A stretch of DNA of 5,490 nucleotides from Acidobacteriota bacterium (lineage in GTDB: Bacteria; Acidobacteriota; Blastocatellia; Pyrinomonadales; Pyrinomonadaceae), in assembly GCA_013698055.1 (NCBI GenBank), contig JACCVS010000825.1:1-5490 (forward strand), read 5' to 3'. Shown here in pieces: positions 1 to 5,228 of this stretch (position 1 is the stretch's first letter; every line of letters starts with the position of its first letter). A program made the position numbers and the translations under genes. Below the pieces are notes generated by a model. That model was given only the letters and a program-made list of their open reading frames with translations. It was not told where the DNA came from and searched no databases.

Positions 1-201
1 CTGTTCGCGCTCACGCTGACGCAGACGGACGCGGCGATGACACTCCCCGTCGGCATCGCCGGGCGTGTCACGCAGTATGAGATCGAATGGGGCGTGATGA
101 GCGCCGCCGGGGTCGTGGCGATGATTCCGATACTCGTCTTCGCGCTCGCCGTTCAGCGGTATCTGGTGCGTGGATTGTCGCTCGGCGCAGTTAAGGGATA
201 G
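1..201 (+). CDS. carbohydrate ABC transporter permease, MalG/UgpE type (C-terminal fragment)
   Basis: The 5' end is cut by the window edge. Frame 1 is open from the first base to TAG at 199-201 and encodes the last 66 residues of an inner-membrane permease. Two features identify the CUT1 family. The segment with TLPVGIAG followed by WGVMSAAGVVAMIPILVFALAVQ is the usual last periplasmic loop and final transmembrane helix of MalG/UgpE-type proteins. The tail RYLVRGLSLGAVKG is the near-invariant C-terminal ending of the family. The EAA loop that contacts the ATPase would lie upstream and is not visible. The ATPase gene follows after 15 bp, so the two are almost certainly cotranscribed and form one importer. 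The substrate cannot be read from this fragment. Confidence 0.9.
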   Translation: MFALTLTQTDAAMTLPVGIAGRVTQYEIEWGVMSAAGVVAMIPILVFALAVQRYLVRGLSLGAVKG

Positions 202-216
202 GCTCTCCGGTAAACG

Positions 217-1338
217 ATGAATGTCCATTTCAAAAATGTGAGTAAGAGCTTCGGCTCAGTGGTTGTGGTTGACGACTTGACGCTTTCCACTGAAGACGGC
301 GAGTTCGTCGTCCTTTTGGGGCCGTCGGGCTGCGGGAAGACGACGACGCTCAGGATGCTGGCGGGGCTTGAAGACGTGACGGCGGGCGACATCCTGATAG
401 GTCAGGAGCGCGTTAATGACATTCCGACGCAACAGCGCGACATCGCGATGGTTTTTCAGTCTTACGCGCTCTACCCGCACATGACGATTGCCGAAAATAT
501 CGCTTACCCGCTTCGCGTGCGAAAGACCGCGCGGGCGGAGATTGAGCGACGTGTCAATCAGGTCGCCGCCATGTTGGAGATTGATGGCTTGCTCGCACGC
601 AGGCCGCGTGATCTTTCAGGCGGAGAGCGCCAGCGCGTCGCGTTAGCGCGTGCCATCGTGCGCTCGCCGAGAGTCTATTTGATGGACGAACCGCTTTCTA
701 ATCTTGATGCCCGGCTCAGAATGCAGATGCGCGGCGAGTTGAAACGCTTGCAGCACGAGTTGGGAACGACGACCGTTTACGTCACGCACGATCAGGCGGA
801 AGCCATGACGCTCGCGCATCGCGTGGCGGTGATGCGCGGAGGCCGTCTTCAGCAGTTCGACACGCCGATGAATGTTTACAATCATCCGGCCAACCGCTTT
901 GTCGCGGAATTCGTCGGCAGCCCCAGCATGAATTTTATGGAAGGACGCGCGGACACCAGCGCGCGACTGTTCGCGAATGACAACCTCACAATTCCGCTCC
1001 TGGATTCTCAACTCGACCTGACGAACGGGCGCGAGCGTGTCATGCTCGGCATTCGCCCGGAACACGTTCACGTTTCGCTGCTTGAGCATGAAGGCTGGAC
1101 ACCTGCGACCGTGTATGTGACGGAATTGATGGGCAACGAGACGTTCGTCTTCCTGCGACTTTCAGGCGGCGAAAAGATTATCGCGCGCGCGGCGGCGGAT
1201 TTTCGCGCCGACTTGGAAACGCACGTCTGGGTGCAGTTCGAGATGGAAAGGGCTGCTTTCTTCGATGCGGAATCAGGCGCGGCAATCAAGGCGGAGCGAA
1301 ACATCTTAAGTGTGATAAATTCGCGCGTGCCGGATTAA
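217..1338 (+). CDS. sugar ABC transporter ATP-binding protein, MalK/UgpC (CUT1) family
   Basis: This is the cytoplasmic ATPase that powers uptake through the permease encoded just upstream. All nucleotide-binding motifs are present and intact: A-loop aromatic F12, Walker A GPSGCGKTT at 35-43, Q-loop Q81 in VFQSYALYPH, signature LSGGERQR at 133-140, Walker B VYLMDEP at 153-159 with catalytic E158, D-loop SNLDA at 161-165, and switch H191. After residue 235 a C-terminal regulatory (TOBE/OB-fold) domain follows, including the GSPSMNF and GIRPEH motifs typical of MalK, UgpC and MsmK. The length of 373 residues is normal for the family. The ATG at 217 places the first strand (VHFKNVSKSFG) as expected. 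It has only a weak upstream purine stretch, which fits translational coupling to the permease 15 bp upstream. Members are often shared among several importers, so the gene does not define the substrate. Confidence 0.95.
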   Translation: MNVHFKNVSKSFGSVVVVDDLTLSTEDGEFVVLLGPSGCGKTTTLRMLAGLEDVTAGDILIGQERVNDIPTQQRDIAMVFQSYALYPHMTIAENIAYPLRVRKTARAEIERRVNQVAAMLEIDGLLARRPRDLSGGERQRVALARAIVRSPRVYLMDEPLSNLDARLRMQMRGELKRLQHELGTTTVYVTHDQAEAMTLAHRVAVMRGGRLQQFDTPMNVYNHPANRFVAEFVGSPSMNFMEGRADTSARLFANDNLTIPLLDSQLDLTNGRERVMLGIRPEHVHVSLLEHEGWTPATVYVTELMGNETFVFLRLSGGEKIIARAAADFRADLETHVWVQFEMERAAFFDAESGAAIKAERNILSVINSRVPD

Positions 1339-1348
1339 GAATTATGTT

Positions 1349-1354
1349 AAGGAG
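1349..1354 (+). promoter_or_regulatory. ribosome binding site of the iolI-like gene
   Basis: AAGGAG lies 6 nt before the ATG at 1361, in the 22-bp gap after the ATPase stop. It is the best Shine-Dalgarno sequence of the operon and fixes the start of the isomerase gene. No terminator or promoter is visible in the gap, so the gene should be read on the transporter transcript. Confidence 0.8.
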
Positions 1355-1360
1355 TTCTGA

Positions 1361-2194
1361 ATGAAACTAGCACTGAATGGTGCGACCACGATGCGAGCAG
1401 ACCTCGCCTCGGACATTCGCGCCGCGAGCGCAGCCGGGTTTGATTGCCTGGAAATCTGGGCGTCAAAGCTCAGGGCTTTCCTCAAAGCAAACTCGACCGC
1501 CGATTTGAAAAGGCTGTTCGACGAACATGGGATTGAGCCTTACAGCATTAACTCAATCGAGAGCATCACGTTTAGAGACGCGGAAGCGCACGCGAAACTC
1601 TTGGAAGAATGCGAGGAACTATGCCGCATTGGTTCTGAAATCAACTGCCCGTATGTCGTCGTCGTTCCGAGTCTATTACCTGAAGATAAAAGCCAGTCTG
1701 ATGTCATCGGAGAGTCCGTGCGCGTGCTGGAAGAGGTTGGCAGAATCGCCGAGAGACACAATGTCGCGCTCGCGTTCGAGTTTCTAGGCCAGCCCCGTTG
1801 CAGCGTGCAGACGCTCGCGCAGGCTTCTGAGATCGTAGGACGATTAACTCGTCCTAACGTCGGCCTCGTGATTGATAGTTTCCACTTCTACGCGGGCGGC
1901 TCGCGGATCGAATCAATTGATGCGCTCGATGCCCAGCAGCTTTTCATCTTTCACATCAACGACGCGGAAGACTTGCCCCGCGAGCAACTGGAAGACCGTC
2001 ACCGCCTGCTTCCCGGCCTCGGCATTCTGCCGCTCAAAGAGATCATCGGCGCGCTCCGGCGAATTGGATATGACCGCGTCACGAGCGTTGAAATCTTCAG
2101 ACCCGAATACTGGGAGCGCGACCCTCAAATGCTGGCGCGCGATGCGCGGGCGGCAACAATTCAAGTTCTCGCCGCAGCGGGCATAGGGATATGA
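1361..2194 (+). CDS. iolI: sugar phosphate isomerase/epimerase family TIM barrel, IolI-like (2-keto-myo-inositol isomerase)
   Basis: This is a 277-residue cytoplasmic TIM-barrel protein of the xylose isomerase-like/AP endonuclease 2 superfamily. Compared from memory, it matches Bacillus subtilis IolI along its whole length: an MKL.LN.ATT start, EFLGQPRCSVQT near 140, NVGLVIDSFHFYAGGS near 166-180, FIFHINDAEDLP near 195-206, the HRLLPGLG turn at 214-221, and TSVEIFRPEYW at 241-251. The four residues expected to bind the divalent metal are E140, D172, H198 and E244, each two positions before its IolI counterpart (E142, D174, H200, E246). IolI interconverts 2-keto-myo-inositol and 1-keto-D-chiro-inositol. 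Its relatives act on many ketoses, so the family and fold are firm while the inositol substrate is inferred. The start is set by AAGGAG 6 nt upstream. Position behind a CUT1 importer suggests it acts on the imported compound or a derivative. No other inositol catabolic gene is visible. Confidence 0.8.
   Translation: MKLALNGATTMRADLASDIRAASAAGFDCLEIWASKLRAFLKANSTADLKRLFDEHGIEPYSINSIESITFRDAEAHAKLLEECEELCRIGSEINCPYVVVVPSLLPEDKSQSDVIGESVRVLEEVGRIAERHNVALAFEFLGQPRCSVQTLAQASEIVGRLTRPNVGLVIDSFHFYAGGSRIESIDALDAQQLFIFHINDAEDLPREQLEDRHRLLPGLGILPLKEIIGALRRIGYDRVTSVEIFRPEYWERDPQMLARDARAATIQVLAAAGIGI
1836..1856 (+). repeat. 8-bp inverted repeat inside the iolI-like gene
   Basis: TAGGACGA at 1836-1843 is followed after the 5-nt loop TTAAC by its exact reverse complement TCGTCCTA at 1849-1856. 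It lies within codons for VGRLTRPN. There is no T-run after it, so it is not a normal terminator. It could fold in the mRNA or be chance; coding constraint alone could explain it. Confidence 0.4.
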
Positions 2195-2204
2195 AAGAAG
2201 TTAG

Positions 2205-2552
2205 ATTGCGTTTCCTTGCACGACTTACTCTAAACCAAACACACAAATCAACAAACTTCGATCCCGGATTGTTGAGGCTTTCTCTTCTGTTCCACGCCCG
2301 TCGAAGGAGAATATTGCTCTCCACCAGTGTGCGAAATGCGAAGAGCTTGGAAATGTATTCGCGCCTCTCAGGTAGGAATCAATCAATCAGGAAATCCTGG
2401 AAAAGTATCACAGTAAACTTCCGCTTTTTACGCCACAAGCGTTCCGTTATTTTCTTCCAGCATATTTGCTTCAATCCCTTGAAGAATTCAATAATGAAAA
2501 TATAGTTTGTAAGAGACCGACGATGGCGGTGAAAAGGTTATGGGTCTTATGA
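2205..2552 (+). pseudogene. decayed DUF6714-type gene (no start, internal TAG, C-terminus lost)
   Basis: One frame, open from after TAG 2202-2204 to TGA 2550-2552 except for one TAG, gives a coherent protein. It contains IVEAFSSVPRPSKENI from 2268, an HQCAKCEEL cysteine pair (Cys codons 2328 and 2337), and YHSKLPLFTPQAFRYFLPAY from 2406. The last stretch matches, from memory, the hallmark F.TPEAF.YFLPAY.L of DUF6714, a family of small bacterial proteins of unknown function. Three defects indicate decay. There is no ATG, GTG or TTG in frame upstream of the homology. TAG at 2373-2375 falls between APLR and ESINQEIL, where family members as I recall them have Trp, so one TGG to TAG change explains it. 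Similarity stops near 2511, where more residues are normally found. The frame's end overlaps the start of the next gene. No other gene is seen in this stretch. The family assignment is fairly firm; calling it inactive assumes no sequencing error. Confidence 0.7.
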
Positions 2553-2989
2553 AGAAAGTCAAATTCATTTTGTTCGTCTTTTCGTTGCTGCTCTTGGCAT
2601 CGGCGGAATACTCATTCGCCTGTACCTGCGTGGCCAGCAATAGGCCCTTGAACGCGCAGGTCAAAGAAGCCTTTAACAATTCAACCGTTATCTTTTCCGG
2701 CGAAGTTATTTCAATAACTCCGAAATCAGAGTATGAAGTAACCGTAAAGATCAAAGTTGAGAAGTCGTGGAAAGGCACGTTTTCTAAAGAGGTCGCAATC
2801 ACAACCAACAAAAACAGTGCCATGTGCGGTTACGGTTTTGAGGTCGGCAAAACATATCTCGTCTATGCCTACGGCGCAAAGGATGATTTAAGCACCACTA
2901 ACTGTTCCCGGATAAAGCTTTTTAGCAACAAAGAGGACATCAAATATTTAGACAAATTAAAAAAGCGCGTGAAAATCAAATCTACTTAG
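2540..2989 (+). CDS. exported TIMP-like (NTR-fold) protein with CTC mature N-terminus
   Basis: The product has 149 residues. A lysine-rich start (MKKVK) and hydrophobic core (FILFVFSLLLLASA) form a signal peptide with a likely signal peptidase I cut after SFA, residue 27. The mature protein would then begin C28-T-C30-V, the same Cys-x-Cys N-terminus as tissue inhibitors of metalloproteinases. Only four cysteines occur: C28, C30, C96 and C122. Spacings of 68 and 92 residues fit the C1-C70 and C3-C99 disulfides of the TIMP N-terminal domain. Between them, STVIFSGEVISI, YEVTVKIKVEKSWKG and YLVYAYG look like the strands of an NTR/OB barrel. Bacterial members exist, but their targets are largely unknown; metalloprotease inhibition is inference. 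The start is uncertain. AAAAGG at 2532-2537 is too close to ATG 2540 but 11 nt from ATG 2549, which gives MKKVKF. Residue numbers use the longer form. The gene is AT-richer than the sugar operon. Confidence 0.8.
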   Translation: MGLMKKVKFILFVFSLLLLASAEYSFACTCVASNRPLNAQVKEAFNNSTVIFSGEVISITPKSEYEVTVKIKVEKSWKGTFSKEVAITTNKNSAMCGYGFEVGKTYLVYAYGAKDDLSTTNCSRIKLFSNKEDIKYLDKLKKRVKIKST

Positions 2990-3113
2990 CGCAATCGGCG
3001 GAATCAAATAAAATAGTCAGGAATCTTTGAGAGGTCGGCGCGTCCCCATTGCAAAAAACCTTCCGAGTAACCATCTTATAGCCGGGCCGGAGTCGAAACC
3101 ACGAGGTCAAGCT

Positions 3114-3941
3114 ATGAATAGAACAGCATCTCTTTTATTGATCGTATTAGTTTCGTGCTTTTCCGCGACGGCACAAACAGCAAAAACCAGACGCCCCGCC
3201 TTGCCCTCCGACATCGCCGCAGTGGCAGGTCAGGACTCCGACAGTCTCCTCAAGAATCCTGTGATCCAAGCCCGCATGAAAAAGGTTCTGGGCAATAAGT
3301 ATGGCTCGTTCATGGAATCGTTCGAGACCCTCAACCCCGTCACAAAGGAAGGAAATTATCTCTTCTCAAGCGGCTGTCTGATTCACGCCTGCACGCATCT
3401 GGAATCGGCCATCGCGGTTGATTTGGTCAGCAGAACGATCCACGCAGCCATCTTCCGCCAGGATGAAAAGACCAGATATTTTAACGAAGGCGGCAGAGCG
3501 ACACCCAGAGTCATCAGAGATTGGGCAAATAATTTAAGACAGATCAATAGTGGGACAAACAACTCACAGTCCAAACGCTCATTTGCCACTCCCGATGTTG
3601 CCGTCGAACAAATTGAGGCTTCGACCCCCAGAAGATTGCGGAGCCTGGCCCCTACTGTGCGCGGCTTCATCGGCGGCGAGTCACATGACGGCTACGTGAT
3701 CCGCGCGCGCAAGGGCAGTGTCCTGACGGTGCGCCTTTCCTGGCAGCGTGAAGGTGACAACCGGGCGTCGTTCGTCGTGAGCGAATCGCCGGACTTTTAC
3801 ACAAGTGAGCCGGCGAAGTTCGGGGCCAAGGATAATGACGACCAAAGGTGGGCGGGTAGAGTCCCGAAGACTGGAGATTATTATGTCTATGTAGTGGCAC
3901 ACCCCTCGGCACATTACACGCTCCATATGAGTCTCAGGTAG
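3114..3941 (+). CDS. exported two-domain protein: Ivy-like N-terminal half, PliG/PPC-like beta C-terminal half
   Basis: The product has 275 residues. ATG 3114 is chosen over an earlier in-frame TTG at 3027 because GAGG lies 7 nt upstream and a signal peptide begins exactly there. Export could be by signal peptidase I (cut after SATA, residue 20) or as a lipoprotein (LVSC, Cys15). Residues 45-142 hold a helix (ARMKKVLGNKYGSFMESF) and then NYLFSSGCLIHACTHLESAIAVD. Here C88-x-x-H91-x-C93 copies the CKPHDC spacing of the lysozyme-plugging loop of Ivy, with the same following strands. Residues about 143-182 look like a linker. Residues 183-275 form a beta domain (GYVIRARKGSVLTVRLS, WAGRVPKTGDYYVYVV, AHYTLHMSL) resembling PliG, the g-type lysozyme inhibitor, and also generic PPC domains. 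The Arg-rich loop of PliG is absent. A periplasmic or surface lysozyme inhibitor is a reasonable hypothesis; neither domain assignment was checked by a profile search. Confidence 0.75.
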   Translation: MNRTASLLLIVLVSCFSATAQTAKTRRPALPSDIAAVAGQDSDSLLKNPVIQARMKKVLGNKYGSFMESFETLNPVTKEGNYLFSSGCLIHACTHLESAIAVDLVSRTIHAAIFRQDEKTRYFNEGGRATPRVIRDWANNLRQINSGTNNSQSKRSFATPDVAVEQIEASTPRRLRSLAPTVRGFIGGESHDGYVIRARKGSVLTVRLSWQREGDNRASFVVSESPDFYTSEPAKFGAKDNDDQRWAGRVPKTGDYYVYVVAHPSAHYTLHMSLR

Positions 3942-4049
3942 CCGACTTAGAAGACTAGGAGTAAGTCAACAAGGTAATTCTAACCCGGCGGTTTTCCTGT
4001 CGTACTTTTCAGTCAGTTCTCGTTTAATGGATAGGAAAGGGGAAGGTTA

Positions 4050-4079
4050 ATGGCAAGGTGGAAGCTGATAATATTTTGA
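4050..4079 (+). CDS. possible nine-residue leader ORF (MARWKLIIF)
   Basis: In the 152-bp gap before the DUF2059 gene, a purine run at 4033-4046 (containing AAAGGGG, 7 nt before the ATG) precedes ATG 4050. The ORF ends at TGA 4077-4079, which overlaps the GAGGAG ribosome binding site of the next gene (4078-4083). This layout would couple translation of the two. It is too short to judge coding by composition, and chance is possible. The rest of the gap (3942-4049) shows no RNA gene, clear promoter or terminator. Confidence 0.2.
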   Translation: MARWKLIIF

Positions 4080-4083
4080 GGAG
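4078..4083 (+). promoter_or_regulatory. ribosome binding site of the DUF2059-type gene
   Basis: GAGGAG lies 10 nt before ATG 4094, with an A-rich spacer. It supports this start, as does the signal peptide that begins there. Confidence 0.7.
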
Positions 4084-4093
4084 CTAAAATAAA

Positions 4094-5170
4094 ATGAATA
4101 GGACATCCAAAACAAGAATTAATTGGACAAAGTTCATAGTAGCTTTGGTGCTTTTGTGTTCATTCTCAAGTTTTAGTGCAATGGCACAAACTGATTCCGA
4201 TAGACCGCTTGATGCAAAATCACTTGCCGCTTTGGTTAAGGAACTCAAAGGAGTAGTTTCAAAATCGACACCCGATCAAAAAGACGCCGCGGCGGTCGCC
4301 GAAAAATGGGACAGGCGCAAAGACCTGGCGGGTAAAACAAAGAAGCAGGTTATCAATCTGCTTTTTGAGGATGTCAAATCCGTTATCAAGGATTCGGGGA
4401 CCCAATATCAGATATATTCAATTTTTTCGTTCTATAAGCAGATTCCGGACGAATCGCCTTCCGCTCAAACTCAAAAAACTAATGGCGTAATGTCAAACCC
4501 TGCATCGGTCAACAAACTGGTCGATCTAACCTTCTCGATGCATCCCTACGTCGGTATCGAAGAACAATTGGCTTCACTGCCGGGAAGCAAAAGTGGAGCA
4601 GATATTAAAGCCGCAGTGGACGAGGAAAGAAAAAATCGAATCGCGGGTTTTGATGACGCTCTCAAAATCAATGTTAAATTAACGCCTGATCAAAAATCGT
4701 TTGTCAGAAGCAATTATGATAAATTGATAAAGATGGCCGACAAGATCACCGAAGACGCAATCAGAACAAATTTTCCGACCGAACGATGGATAAAAGAAGG
4801 CTTGCAGCAAAGCTTCACAACGAAGTTTTCGCTCAAAGAACTGACCAGCCTGATCGCGTATTTTCAAGGAACTTCGGGTCAGCAGGTTTTGAAATATGTC
4901 AGGACCTCAAATATGGCGGAACTGATTACCGGAAATGGCGGTAAGTTGGATTTCACAGAAGCGGACAAAGCAGAACACGACAAATTTGTCGCGACTCCGC
5001 TTGGAGCAAAATTCAAGACCGCTTACTTACAAGAAGCCATCGCCCATGAAAAAAGTAAAGAGGATGCAGTTAGATTTGGGAACCCCAATGCTGACGGATT
5101 TGCGGTCTACGAACCGGAAAATCTGAATAAGCTCTTTAATGAGTTTGTGGCGGAGACCTATAAAAAATAA
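4094..5170 (+). CDS. exported DUF2059-type helical protein of unknown function
   Basis: The product has 358 residues. A basic start (MNRTSKTRINWTK), hydrophobic core (FIVALVLLCSF) and AMA site put signal peptidase I cleavage after residue 31, so it is periplasmic or secreted. The C-terminal half carries the pattern of DUF2059. Residues about 185-245 are helical and end in WIKEGLQQSFTTK. FSLKELTSLIAYFQGTSGQQ follows at 245-264, and a second, weaker copy of the same idea (DKFVATPLGAKF) lies at 296-307. Residues 38-150 are lysine-rich and predicted helical, with a segment (YSIFSFYKQIP) I do not recognise. No catalytic motif or metal site is visible, and DUF2059 proteins have no settled function. 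The first four residues, MNRT, are shared with the preceding exported protein, but nothing beyond them is, so I see no paralogy. The gene is AT-rich with many AAA/AAT codons, unlike the sugar operon upstream. Confidence 0.8.
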   Translation: MNRTSKTRINWTKFIVALVLLCSFSSFSAMAQTDSDRPLDAKSLAALVKELKGVVSKSTPDQKDAAAVAEKWDRRKDLAGKTKKQVINLLFEDVKSVIKDSGTQYQIYSIFSFYKQIPDESPSAQTQKTNGVMSNPASVNKLVDLTFSMHPYVGIEEQLASLPGSKSGADIKAAVDEERKNRIAGFDDALKINVKLTPDQKSFVRSNYDKLIKMADKITEDAIRTNFPTERWIKEGLQQSFTTKFSLKELTSLIAYFQGTSGQQVLKYVRTSNMAELITGNGGKLDFTEADKAEHDKFVATPLGAKFKTAYLQEAIAHEKSKEDAVRFGNPNADGFAVYEPENLNKLFNEFVAETYKK

Positions 5171-5228
5171 GTCTCGATCCCGACAATGTCAGACCTCAAG
5201 GCAGAGCCGCCAAGGAAAGGTTAGAGAT

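Noticed and set aside
2373..2375. TAG read as a sense codon (recoded genome)
   Set aside because: TAG terminates the permease, TIMP-like and Ivy-like genes in this same window (199-201, 2987-2989 and 3939-3941) at sensible ends, so it is a normal stop here.
2377..2388. Three AATC repeats just after the internal TAG as a slippage frameshift site
   Set aside because: The DUF6714 frame is the same before and after the repeat, so no slippage is needed to explain the break.
2191..2505. A 104-codon ORF starting at an ATGA overlap with the iolI-like stop
   Set aside because: Its translation is basic and shapeless, with no family resemblance, while another frame of the same DNA gives recognisable DUF6714 motifs. 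The start overlap looks accidental.
2540..2626. The TIMP-like product as a lipoprotein with lipidated Cys28
   Set aside because: The residues before the Cys are S-F-A, which lack the Leu and small residue of a lipobox but fit a signal peptidase I site.
3049..3081. TTGCAA with downstream TTATAG as a promoter for the Ivy-like gene
   Set aside because: The spacing is 21 bp, and at the proper 17 bp the -10 match is poor.
3027..3113. A 29-residue N-terminal extension of the Ivy-like protein from a TTG codon at 3027
   Set aside because: It would bury the signal peptide behind a polar segment. ATG 3114 has its own ribosome binding site and starts exactly at the signal peptide.
3944..3967. Inverted repeat GACTTA/TAAGTC after the Ivy-like gene, as a terminator
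   Set aside because: There are only six pairs, AT-rich, with a 12-nt loop and no T-run after it.
4067..4072. GATAAT as a -10 element for the DUF2059-type gene
   Set aside because: There is no -35 element at a proper distance, and transcription would begin within the ribosome binding site.
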